The translations under genes and the position numbers were made by a program. The notes beneath the pieces are model-generated. The model was not told where the DNA came from. It saw only the letters and a program-made list of their open reading frames with translations, and made no database searches. From SG8-4 sp964598225 (GTDB lineage Bacteria; Planctomycetota; Phycisphaerae; Sedimentisphaerales; Anaerobacaceae), in assembly GCA_964598225.1 (NCBI GenBank), contig CAZRBG010000004.1:101867-165866 (forward strand): 64,000 nt of DNA. The letters run 5' to 3'. Positions 17,098 to 24,902 of the stretch are shown piece by piece (position 1 is the stretch's first letter; each line of letters starts with the position of its first letter).

Positions 17098-18054
17098 TTA
17101 TTCGGCCAGCTCGATGCCTCGCATTACTAACGGATCGAATCTATATGGTGATTCTCCGGCGGCCCAGGCCATGCCGCGAAGTAACAGAATACGGAAATAC
17201 GGGTCGTCGAACGTCCAGGTGTAGTGGCCGAGGATGCAGGTGAAGACGCGTCCTTTGCCGTGCTCGCGGATGTAGAACATCGGTTCCGGCTCTGTTTCTT
17301 TTGAGTCCTTGCTTATGGTTTCGTCGGATGTTACCAGGACCGTGACTTTACTGAGGTCGCCCGTGAGGGGCCAGTAAGGCTCGTCCAGGACACGAATCGT
17401 ACCGGGCAAACCAGCGCAGATCGGATGGTCCGGCGCCGCGATTTTCAGGTCCATCCGGCCGTGGCGCCATCGCGTCTGGCCTTGTTTCCACGCCAGCCCG
17501 ATTAGCTCGGCCAGTTCATCATCGAAGTCTTTCTCCTTCGGTGCGATTACAGCCGGGTGCATTATGACAATGCCGCCGCCGCGACTCATGTACCGCTTCG
17601 CCTGCTGAAGTTTCTCCCGGTCCCACTGGACGTAGCAGAAGAAGGCGATCAGGTCTGCCTTCTCGAATTGCTCTTCGTTCGGCCAGCCGTAAGCCGTCGA
17701 TACATTCACCCTCGGCGTGCCGGCAAGGGCCTTCCTCCGTCGTTTAGGTGGCGGGCCGAACATATTGACTTGCTTTGCCTTGCCGGCTTTCCTGCCGCCG
17801 AGCAGGACAGCCCACCGTTTCTGCCATAGTGGATAATCGTGCTCGTTCTCACCGTGATCCTTCTTGAATGCGATAAGAACGACGTTCATTTCATTGAGCT
17901 TGTTCCGTGCCGGTGGTTTCGGCGCTTTGGCAAGAACTGCTTCAATGTCGCCGCGGCTGCGCGGTTTCGGCGGTTCGACGGCCCATGAATCCGATGTCAA
18001 CTGCGTACCAACAGTTACCAGTAATAACACACAAATGATCGCTCTTGTTATCAT
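17098..18054 (-). CDS. Secreted ThuA-like domain protein
   Basis: The 318-residue product has a signal peptide (1-25) and a ThuA-like fold, related to class I glutamine amidotransferase-like domains. Supporting segments are SRGGGIVIMHPAV (the turn where the family's active-site loop lies), DHPICAGLP, and the strongly conserved ending HGKGRVFTCILGHYTWTFDDP with LLLRGMAWAAGE. These proteins often take part in sugar metabolism with Gfo/Idh/MocA oxidoreductases in planctomycetes and Bacteroidetes. Such an oxidoreductase is divergently transcribed 227 bases away, which supports a linked role. The reaction is not established for the family. The N-terminal half has a basic insert (KRRRKALAG) of unknown meaning. 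Confidence 0.8.
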   Translation of the reverse strand: MITRAIICVLLLVTVGTQLTSDSWAVEPPKPRSRGDIEAVLAKAPKPPARNKLNEMNVVLIAFKKDHGENEHDYPLWQKRWAVLLGGRKAGKAKQVNMFGPPPKRRRKALAGTPRVNVSTAYGWPNEEQFEKADLIAFFCYVQWDREKLQQAKRYMSRGGGIVIMHPAVIAPKEKDFDDELAELIGLAWKQGQTRWRHGRMDLKIAAPDHPICAGLPGTIRVLDEPYWPLTGDLSKVTVLVTSDETISKDSKETEPEPMFYIREHGKGRVFTCILGHYTWTFDDPYFRILLLRGMAWAAGESPYRFDPLVMRGIELAE

Positions 18055-18281
18055 AACTTCTCCTTTTCAATTTGTGCCATCAGAGAGAGACTACCAAATT
18101 CAAAGTAGTATTAATATCGCAGTATGCCGTCGAAGTTGCAAGTGGGAAGAGGTTGGCTTGTGAGATAATTCCGCCCTTAAGATAAATTCATTTAGTGCCC
18201 GGATACTTGCCCGGCGGCTCCAACTCTGTTAGTATCTTCTGATATTGTCTGACTTTCGGGTCCTGAAAGGGAGAATTATTT

Positions 18282-19649
18282 ATGCAACAGGAGAAAAAAA
18301 TGGAATCGATAGATCGAAGGAAATTTCTGAAGGGCTCCATCGGTGCGGCGACGTCTCTTACGGTCCTGTCATCGGGCCGCGGTTCGGATGCCGCGAACAA
18401 GGTGGTTATGGGAATTATGGGTGTCGGCGGCAGAGGGCGCGCGCTGCTGACCAGCCTTGTGAAAAGGTCGGACGTGTACATCAAGTATATTTGCGATGCT
18501 GACACGAGGGCCTATGGCCCGGCTGCCGAGATCGTCATGGAAGGGCACGATTACAGGCCCAAGTTCGTGCAAGATTTTCGGAAGATGCTCGAGGACCCGG
18601 AGGTCGATGCGATCATCGTGGCGACTTCGGACCGCTGGCACGCGCTAGGGACAATAATGGCCTGCCAGGCGGGTAAGGATGTCTACGTGGAAAAGCCGCT
18701 CTCGCTGAGCATCTGGGACGGCAGGAAAATGGTCGAGGCGGCACGAAAGTATGAGCGGGTCGTCCAGGTCGGCACTCAAAGCCGCAGCGCCCCTTACGCC
18801 GACAAGGCCGCCGAGTACATTCGAAGCGGCAAACTGGGCGATGTCCGTCTGGCTCGCGTGTTCCTCATGCAGAACTCGCCTCCGATCAGAGTAGCCGACG
18901 TGCAGCCCGTTCCCGAAGGACTGGACTACGACCTCTGGTGCGGCCCGTCGCCGATGCTGCCTTATCGCCCGGGACGGTGGTTCTGGCGCCTCTGGGATTT
19001 CTACGTAGGCTACATCATGGCCGATATGACCCACCAGATCGATCTCGCTCGGTACGTGCTGGGCAAAGAATACCCCGACAGCGTCTGCAATGCCGGAGGA
19101 GTGTACCATTTCGATGACGGCAGAGAGCAGCCCGATACACAGTTCGCGACGTTAGAATTCGGCACACTCACGATGCTCTTCGAAGCGTCTCTCTGGTCGC
19201 CCTATATGCACCGGATTGTACACCTGCCGCCTTCCGCAGAGTATCCCGACTGGCCGTTCTCGGCGACGAAGGTCGAGATATGCGGAACCAAAGGCTTCAT
19301 GTGTCTCGGCAGGCACGGCGGCGGCTTTCAGGTCTTCGAAGGCGATCCGCGAGTTCGCCGGAGCAAGGCGGTGGTCTCGGAACCGGCGGGATTAAAGTTC
19401 GGCACCATAGTCGGTGCGCATTTCGACAACTTTATCGATTGTATCCGCACGCGAAAGCGACCCAAGGCCGACGTAGAGCAGGCCCACATTTCGATGGCGT
19501 TGTGCCATATTGCCAACATTTCCTATCGGGTTGGAAACCGCAAGCTGAAGTTTGAGGGCGCAACAGAAACGTTCGGCGATGACGCCGAAGCCAATAAATA
19601 CCTCAAAGCAAACTACAGGAAACCCTGGGTGGTGCCTGAGAAAGTGTGA
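18282..19649 (+). CDS. Gfo/Idh/MocA-family oxidoreductase with Tat signal
   Basis: The 455-residue protein begins with a twin-arginine signal (DRRKFLKG, residues 11-18), so it is folded and cofactor-loaded before export. The dinucleotide-binding motif is MGVGGRGRALL and the family's EKP signature is in VYVEKPLSL, whose Lys is catalytic. The C-terminal half forms the usual sheet with MTHQIDLARYVLG supplying the His. It should use NAD(P) to oxidise or reduce a sugar or inositol-type substrate; the substrate is not predictable. The ATG at 18282 follows AAAGGGAG. A second ATG at 18300 also has a GGAG and would leave the Tat signal intact, so the start is not certain. It is divergent from the ThuA-like gene. 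Confidence 0.9.
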   Translation: MQQEKKMESIDRRKFLKGSIGAATSLTVLSSGRGSDAANKVVMGIMGVGGRGRALLTSLVKRSDVYIKYICDADTRAYGPAAEIVMEGHDYRPKFVQDFRKMLEDPEVDAIIVATSDRWHALGTIMACQAGKDVYVEKPLSLSIWDGRKMVEAARKYERVVQVGTQSRSAPYADKAAEYIRSGKLGDVRLARVFLMQNSPPIRVADVQPVPEGLDYDLWCGPSPMLPYRPGRWFWRLWDFYVGYIMADMTHQIDLARYVLGKEYPDSVCNAGGVYHFDDGREQPDTQFATLEFGTLTMLFEASLWSPYMHRIVHLPPSAEYPDWPFSATKVEICGTKGFMCLGRHGGGFQVFEGDPRVRRSKAVVSEPAGLKFGTIVGAHFDNFIDCIRTRKRPKADVEQAHISMALCHIANISYRVGNRKLKFEGATETFGDDAEANKYLKANYRKPWVVPEKV

Positions 19650-19682
19650 TCGAGTGCAGAGACGTTCAAAGCGCGAGCCGGT

Positions 19683-20099
19683 CTATGCCGGTTCGCCGGC
19701 CGGCTGCACCTCACTCTGCGCGCCGAACTTCAGGATACATTTGATAATGTCGGACCTGCTGATGACCCCTACGACTTTGCCGTCGGAAGTGACCGGAACT
19801 CTGCGAATGGCGTTGTCTCTGAGACAATAGCAGACGTCGAGAAGGCGCTCGTGCTGCTCGAAGTGGATAGCCGGCTGTGACATGAAATCGCTGACCGTCC
19901 GGTCCTTTTCTTCATCAAACGTGTGGAACAGTCTCAGGGCATCCTGTTCCGAAAGGATGCCCAGGAGCGTCTTGTCTTCCTCCACGACGGGGATGCCGGT
20001 AACGTTGTTCTTTGCCATCAGCCTTAACGCCTCGATTATCGGAGTGTCTCTCTTGATGCAGATTACTTCCTTGGTCATTACGTCTTGAGTCTTTAACAT
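19683..20099 (-). CDS. Protein of two CBS domains
   Basis: The 138-residue protein consists of a tandem CBS pair and little else: VMTKEVICIKRDTPIIEAL to LLGILSEQDALRL, then FMSQPAIHFEQHERLLDV to VVGVISRSDIIKCIL. CBS pairs bind adenine nucleotides such as ATP, AMP or SAM and regulate a partner in trans. The stop lies 33 bases from the convergent end of the Gfo/Idh/MocA gene. Upstream on the same strand, after 259 bases, is the purine permease, but separate promoters are likely. The partner is unknown. Confidence 0.88.
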   Translation of the reverse strand: MLKTQDVMTKEVICIKRDTPIIEALRLMAKNNVTGIPVVEEDKTLLGILSEQDALRLFHTFDEEKDRTVSDFMSQPAIHFEQHERLLDVCYCLRDNAIRRVPVTSDGKVVGVISRSDIIKCILKFGAQSEVQPAGEPA

Positions 20100-20358
20100 T
20101 GCACAGCCCCCAGTGAGCCTGTCGGCCCATTAACATAAACACCGGTTGCAAATCCCAAACCGTCGCCTTCTACTGTAAGTATCGGCACAAGCCGGTGAAA
20201 CTTAAGTAGATTCCCTTATTTCGGCCCGCAAACCGGTTCGTTTTTTGCATTTGGTTCGGTAGCGCAGCGCGCAGGGGACTCCGGATTTGCGATATCGTTT
20301 CTGTGGACTTCCTCCGGAGGGCGTCGGCGGCGGCAGAAAGTCAATTGTTGGCATGGAT

Positions 20359-21807
20359 TTATCCGACCGATCGGAGGTGCTCTATCAGGGCGCGTAGCTG
20401 CTCGATCGTGAGGAACAGTACCGACATGAGTGCAATAATCCACATGGCGGGTTTTATGTCTCTCATTTTGCCCGCTACGATCTTGATCAGAACGAACGAG
20501 ACGAAACCGAAGGCCAGGCCCGTGCTGATGCTGTAGCTCAGAGCGATCATCACCATAATGATAAACGCCGGGAAGGCTTCCTCCATGTTGGTAAAGTCGA
20601 TCCGCCGGACCTCTTTCATCATGTACAATCCGACCATGATAAGCGCCGGGGCCGTGGCGTATCCGGGCACGATGCGGACCACCGGCACGAACAGGACCGT
20701 CAGCAGGAACAGAATGCCGGTCGTAACGGCGGTCAGACCCGTGCGGCCGCCTTGCTCGATTCCCGCCGCCGATTCCATGTACGCCGTCGTCGTGGAAGTG
20801 CCGAATAAGGCGCCGATCATGGTTGCGATAGCGTCGATGCCGAGCAGCCGATCCAGGCCCTCTATCCTGAACTCCGAGGGACGAGAGGACGATGGACGAT
20901 GGGCGAGTGGTCCCTCGTCTTTTTGTCTATCGTCCCTGCTCTTTTCGTTGCCGTCTCTAACAATAGACTCATCGACCATGCCCGCCTGGTGACAGCACGC
21001 TACCAGCGTGCCCACGCTGTCGAACATGTCGATGAACATCAGGGTGAAAATGCTGCCGGCGAAGCCCCACTTCAGAGCGCCGATGATGTCCAGTCGAAGC
21101 GAGACCGCTCGAAGGTTCATATCGAGCGATATCAGCTTTTCCGGCGTCTCCACTTTTCCTAACGCTATCGCCAGCAATGTTGAGGAGAGAATGCCGAGGA
21201 CGAGGCCGCCCTTTAACTTCTTAATCTCACAATACACCATTATCAGAAGGCCGAATAAGCCGATGAGAACGGATGAAGTCAGAGGCCCGGCGCTGACGAG
21301 CGTATGCGGATCGTTAACGACGATGCCCAGCTTGACAAGACCCATAAAGGTGATGAACAAGCCGATGCCGACCGCGATCGCCGAGATAAGAGATGGCGGG
21401 ATGGACTCTACGAGTCTCTTCCGGAGTCCCAGCAGCGTCAGTATCAAAAAGAACAGGCCGGAGATGAACACGACGCCGAGCGCGGTCTGCCAATCCATTT
21501 TTCCCGAGCTGACCAGATACGCGAAAAAGGCGTTGAGGCCCATGCCGGGCGCCATTGCGATGGGCGCCTTTGCAAAAATCCCGACGATAAGCGATGCAAG
21601 GCCCGTTACCAGGCACGTCACTGCAATCAGGGCCTGTTTGTCCATCCGCTCGATGTCGCCCACCTCCATCCCTTCGAGGCTGAGGATGGACGGATTGACG
21701 AAGACGATGTATGCCATCGTGAGAAAAGTAGTCACGCCCGCGACAATTTCTATTTTGGGATTCGTTTGCTTTTCCGATAGTCCGAAGTGCTCATCGAGCA
21801 TTTCCAA
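20359..21807 (-). CDS. NCS2-family purine (xanthine/guanine/hypoxanthine-type) permease with insert
   Basis: This 482-residue transporter fits the AzgA-like branch of the NCS2 family. The N-terminus reads GVTTFLTMAYIVFVNPSIL, followed by APGMGLNAFFAY and the sheet-forming TSTTTAYMESAAGIEQGGRTGLTAV; about 12-14 membrane helices are visible. Such proteins import purine bases with protons. Between MVDES (about residue 289) and LLGIDAIATMIGALFG there is a hydrophilic insert of about 30 residues rich in Asp, Arg and Ser that family members normally lack. Its DNA (20876-20938) is built of GGACGA-type repeats in both orientations. The insert keeps the frame and lies in a cytoplasmic or periplasmic loop, so the protein may still work. 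Its start overlaps the end of the nucleosidase gene by 17 bases, indicating co-transcription. Confidence 0.9.
   Translation of the reverse strand: MEMLDEHFGLSEKQTNPKIEIVAGVTTFLTMAYIVFVNPSILSLEGMEVGDIERMDKQALIAVTCLVTGLASLIVGIFAKAPIAMAPGMGLNAFFAYLVSSGKMDWQTALGVVFISGLFFLILTLLGLRKRLVESIPPSLISAIAVGIGLFITFMGLVKLGIVVNDPHTLVSAGPLTSSVLIGLFGLLIMVYCEIKKLKGGLVLGILSSTLLAIALGKVETPEKLISLDMNLRAVSLRLDIIGALKWGFAGSIFTLMFIDMFDSVGTLVACCHQAGMVDESIVRDGNEKSRDDRQKDEGPLAHRPSSSRPSEFRIEGLDRLLGIDAIATMIGALFGTSTTTAYMESAAGIEQGGRTGLTAVTTGILFLLTVLFVPVVRIVPGYATAPALIMVGLYMMKEVRRIDFTNMEEAFPAFIIMVMIALSYSISTGLAFGFVSFVLIKIVAGKMRDIKPAMWIIALMSVLFLTIEQLRALIEHLRSVG
20876..20938. repeat. In-frame repeat insertion within the permease gene
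   Basis: Several GGACGA/GGACGAT units on the plus strand (20876-20903) are mirrored by TCGTC and ATCGTCC units (20911-20938), giving an imperfect inverted repeat. It encodes the extra hydrophilic loop of the permease. Confidence 0.5.
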
Positions 21808-22675
21808 GCTCCCGGCTTTTCTTGGCAGTAGTCTTTTGGGGCAGGAGCCCGACCATCTCAGAGACGAGTTCGGCGGAGTTTCTTGCCGCCATGATGTAAA
21901 ATGTCTGCTTGTCGAGCACGGCGCCCTCGTCGGCGTTGTCGCTGATGCTGCGGATGACGATGTAACCTATTTCGCGCTGGTAGCAGATCTGGGCCACCGC
22001 AGCGCCTTCCATCTCCACTGCGTCGGCATCCAGCTTCTTGCGCAATTCGGCACGCTTGTCGGTAGAGGCGATGAACGAGTCACCCGTTACAATGGTGCCG
22101 TGAACGATCTTCGGTTCTCTCTCGCCCTTTAGTGTTTTTATATTGTCGAGATCAGCCCGGTCGGCGGCCTTTTTGGCTGCCGCGAAGAGCTGCGGATCGG
22201 CGAGGAAAAACACCGGATTCTCGTAGCCGTCAAGCCGACTCTTTACGCCTTTGCAGAAGAGACCCTCGGGCCAGAATGTCCCCATATCGTGCTGGGCCGT
22301 TTTTTCCGATATCACTATGTCGCCCGGCTCAAGGACCGGATTCACGCTGCCGGCGATGCCCGTAAAGATAATGTATTCGGGCTTGTAATGCTCGATCAGC
22401 AGTGTCGTAGTCATCGCGGCGTTAACCTTGCCGACCCCGGTCCACGTCACGACGACCTTTCGGCCATTCAGCTTTCCACTGACGAATTCTATCCCTTCAA
22501 TCGTTCGCTCCCGCGGTTGCTCAATTTGATCCTCGATCAGCGTAACTTCTCTCTCGAACGCCCCCAGTATCGCAGTGACCTGTTGAGATTCGGCAGCAAA
22601 GCAAGTGGTTCGATAGCAGAGGCAAAACAAGATAAGCGATAAGCAAGTTTTCGTGCCGATCTTCAAAGGTCTCAT
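21791..22675 (-). CDS. Exported MTA/SAH-type nucleosidase
   Basis: The protein resembles 5'-methylthioadenosine/S-adenosylhomocysteine nucleosidase, which hydrolyses the N-glycosidic bond to release adenine. The core shows TGVGKVNAAMTTTLLIEHY, FTGIAGSV and the nucleoside-binding VEMEGAAVAQ, with the catalytic-type Asp in RSISDNAD. Unlike typical cytoplasmic MtnN (about 230 residues) it has 294 residues because of a signal peptide (about 1-28, SLILFCLCYRTTCFA) and an extra middle segment (about 150-185). It therefore probably acts outside the cytoplasm. The overlapping downstream permease could take up the released base. I leave the gene symbol open because substrate preference could differ, for example towards other nucleosides. 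Confidence 0.85.
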   Translation of the reverse strand: MRPLKIGTKTCLSLILFCLCYRTTCFAAESQQVTAILGAFEREVTLIEDQIEQPRERTIEGIEFVSGKLNGRKVVVTWTGVGKVNAAMTTTLLIEHYKPEYIIFTGIAGSVNPVLEPGDIVISEKTAQHDMGTFWPEGLFCKGVKSRLDGYENPVFFLADPQLFAAAKKAADRADLDNIKTLKGEREPKIVHGTIVTGDSFIASTDKRAELRKKLDADAVEMEGAAVAQICYQREIGYIVIRSISDNADEGAVLDKQTFYIMAARNSAELVSEMVGLLPQKTTAKKSRELGNAR

Positions 22676-22710
22676 CGGGCATAAGCTCCTTGTTAAGAGT
22701 GTGATATAAT

Positions 22711-22793
22711 GCGAGCGAAAGGACTCGAACCTTCACGTCCCGTGGGACACCAGGACCTAAACCTGGCGCGTCTGCCAATTCCGCCACGCTCGC
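22711..22793 (-). tRNA. tRNA-Leu (anticodon UAG)
   Basis: Read on the minus strand the 83 bases fold into a class II tRNA. The acceptor stem is GCGAGCG/CGCTCGC, and the D-arm lies around GGCGGAATTGGCAGACGC. The anticodon stem CCAGG/CCTGG has the loop TTTAGGT (anticodon TAG), the long variable arm is TGTCCCACGGGACGT, and the T-arm has GGTTCGAGTCC. CCA is not encoded. It sits between xseB and the nucleosidase gene, all on the same strand. Confidence 0.95.
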
Positions 22794-22872
22794 GGTTCTC
22801 GTATCGCGTATTGCGTATATCGTATTTCGTGTTTTGATGCCGAAGTGGGAATCTGCTTCGACTCTCATGAAG

Positions 22873-23103
22873 CTAGTCTTCCCGGCCTTCTTGTTCTTTT
22901 GTTATTTTCTCGATGCGCTGTTCGGCCTGCTGAAGTATCGACCGGCAGTGCTTTATCAGGGCCATACCTTTTTCATACTGGTCCAGGCTTTCCTGCAGCG
23001 GTATCCGGCCTTGTTCGATTTTATCGACGATCTCGGTCAGGCCGGTAATCGCCTCTTCGAAGCTCAATTCTTTGATATTCTTTTCCTGATTCTTGTCTGT
23101 CAT
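22873..23103 (-). CDS. xseB: Exodeoxyribonuclease VII small subunit
   Basis: The 76-residue product has the XseB pattern: LSFEEAITGLTEIVDKIEQG, then LQESLDQYEKGMALIKHC, and a charged helical tail. Several XseB subunits assemble on XseA to form exonuclease VII, which degrades single-stranded DNA from both ends into oligonucleotides. Length is typical. It lies 40 bases downstream of xseA on the same strand, the usual arrangement. Confidence 0.95.
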   Translation of the reverse strand: MTDKNQEKNIKELSFEEAITGLTEIVDKIEQGRIPLQESLDQYEKGMALIKHCRSILQQAEQRIEKITKEQEGRED

Positions 23104-23143
23104 ATCTTGTGCTTCTTAGCTTGCATTATTATTTTTCGTATTT

Positions 23144-24493
23144 TTACTTCTTTGTTACCTTACTTTCAATCAAAACTTCATTCGACAGCTCGGTTATTAT
23201 TTGGTCTCCAATGTCAACCTCTTCCGCCGCTCGGACCACCAGGCCGCTCTCTTTGCTGGTGGTGATGCTGTAGCCGCGTTGGAGGACGGATTTTGGGTTC
23301 ATAGCCGTCAGCCGATTTTCCCGTGCGGAAAGCTGGAGGCGGCCTTTATCGACCGCTTTATTGACGCCCACGTTGAGACGGTTCCGCCAGTCGTTCAATT
23401 CGACGGTCTTTTTGCCCAGAAGTCTGTGCGGCTCAATTCTGACTGTCTGCTCGTAAAGAGTCGAGAGTTTCCGGTGGAAATCCTGCAACATCCTTCTCAT
23501 CGTTTCGACCAGTTCGGAATTTAACTCGTCCAGTTGCTGGCCTGCATTTTGAACGAGTGAGGTTGGGTTCCTGAACAAAACTCCGGCCAGTACGATGTCA
23601 AGGTTTTGTTTAGCCGCTTCTATCTTTGCTTTGGTCTGTGAGTTCAACCTTTGCCCGAAACTGGCTAATTGTGCCGAAACGTCCTGCAGGTCGGGAACTG
23701 CGACGACGCCTGCTTTCGTCGGTGTTGATGCCCTGGCATCCGCCACGAGGTCCGCGATGGTCGTGTCAACTTCGTGGCCTACCGCGCTTATAACGGCTAT
23801 ATGCGAGTCGAATATAGCCCGAGCCAGGACTTCCTCGTTAAAGGACCAGATATCTTCGAGCGATCCGCCTCCTCTGGCGACTATCGCAACGTCCAAATTC
23901 AGCGACTTCCGGCGTTTATTCAAGTCCCGCAAAGCCGCGGCGATTTTTTCCGCCGATCCTTCTCCCTGCACCGGCACAGGATAAAGGAATAACTTCGCGC
24001 AGGGCCACCGGCTGTGGATACTGTCGGCGATGTCGTGTGCGGCGGCCCCCGATTCGCTGGTTAACATTGCGATTCGCATCGGGTAGGGCGGCAGCGGCCT
24101 TTTGTGCGTTTCGTCGAAAAGTCCTTCTTCAGATAATTTCTTGACCAGTTGCTCGAACGCCAACTGGAGCGCTCCCACACCGGCCGGTTCGAGCTTGTCT
24201 GCGTAAAACTGGTACTTGCCCCCGACTGTGTAGACATCAACGTAGCCGGTAGCGAGCACCTCCATTCCGTCTTCCGGCGAGAACTTGACCTTTCTGAATT
24301 TGCTCTTCCACATGACGGACGGCAACACGCCGCTGGTGTCCTTGAGAGAAAAATAGCAATGACCGCTGGAATGGTGTTTCCAGTCGCTGATCTCGCCCCG
24401 AACGGTCAAACGCGAAGGCAGTTTTTCCTCCAGTGCTGTTTTGACCATGGAGTTGATCTGAGCTACTGTATATATCCTTGCTTTTTTTGGCAT
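23144..24493 (-). CDS. xseA: Exodeoxyribonuclease VII large subunit
   Basis: The 449-residue protein starts with the OB-fold nucleic-acid-binding domain (TVAQINSMVKTALEEKLP, RGEISDWKHHSSGHCYFSLK, residues about 8-100). The catalytic region follows, with GSGAAHDI-like residues (SESGAAAHDI), ARGGGSLEDIWSFNEE and GHEVDTTIADLVADARASTPT. A long helical segment to the end binds XseB. Length matches typical XseA. I placed the start at the ATG at 24493. The frame is open upstream to 24625, but the extra 44 residues do not resemble the family. The ribosome site is weak. It is co-oriented with xseB. Confidence 0.94.
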   Translation of the reverse strand: MPKKARIYTVAQINSMVKTALEEKLPSRLTVRGEISDWKHHSSGHCYFSLKDTSGVLPSVMWKSKFRKVKFSPEDGMEVLATGYVDVYTVGGKYQFYADKLEPAGVGALQLAFEQLVKKLSEEGLFDETHKRPLPPYPMRIAMLTSESGAAAHDIADSIHSRWPCAKLFLYPVPVQGEGSAEKIAAALRDLNKRRKSLNLDVAIVARGGGSLEDIWSFNEEVLARAIFDSHIAVISAVGHEVDTTIADLVADARASTPTKAGVVAVPDLQDVSAQLASFGQRLNSQTKAKIEAAKQNLDIVLAGVLFRNPTSLVQNAGQQLDELNSELVETMRRMLQDFHRKLSTLYEQTVRIEPHRLLGKKTVELNDWRNRLNVGVNKAVDKGRLQLSARENRLTAMNPKSVLQRGYSITTSKESGLVVRAAEEVDIGDQIITELSNEVLIESKVTKK

Positions 24494-24902
24494 TTTTTGC
24501 GTGCGACCACCAAAAGCCCCATATACTTTCCTTCCTTTCCGATTGTGAACTATAAGAAAAAAAATCTTATCTCGCAAGTACTTATGTTCTTGCTGAAGAT
24601 TTATGCTTGACATATACAGCCCCAACAGATATAATAACGTTATTAAAAGTGAGAAGTTGTTTTGGGTTAGGATCTAAGAGGCAAAGGGCGGCTCCGAAGC
24701 GGTTGTGGAAGTGTAAGAGAAGGTTCTACCAAGTGTCGGAGGTTCTGTGTTCCGAATAGTAAGGGCGTTTGGTGTCTCGGATACCACGCTTTTACCTTGA
24801 GTGAAATGATCGGTTAGATTTGGAGCTATGTTGTAGCTTCGCTGCAGTTTTGTGTACACCACATGGTGGGATGGTTATTGTTGGTTTTATTGGGGACGGA
24901 CG
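24494..24902. other. Divergent intergenic region between xseA and the TPS-domain gene
   Basis: The 409 bases separate two divergent genes. On the plus strand they contain a consensus promoter (24607-24635), then an untranslated leader of about 260 bases with a hairpin at 24767-24791 (GGTGTC pairing with GATACC inside GCGT/ACGC). I see no known riboswitch pattern. The leader has no supportable gene. Confidence 0.5.
24607..24635 (+). promoter_or_regulatory. Consensus sigma-70-type promoter
   Basis: TTGACA at 24607-24612 and TATAAT at 24630-24635 are separated by exactly 17 bases, a perfect match to the housekeeping promoter consensus. Transcription would begin near 24642 and reach the TPS-domain gene at 24903. 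Confidence 0.65.

Noticed and set aside
16548..17224. Short plus-strand frames in the repeat-rich region
   Set aside because: They read through degenerate repeats and hairpins; they lack ribosome sites and domains.
24642..24902. Riboswitch in the long leader of the TPS-domain gene
   Set aside because: Only one simple hairpin is visible and no conserved core of a known riboswitch class is recognised.
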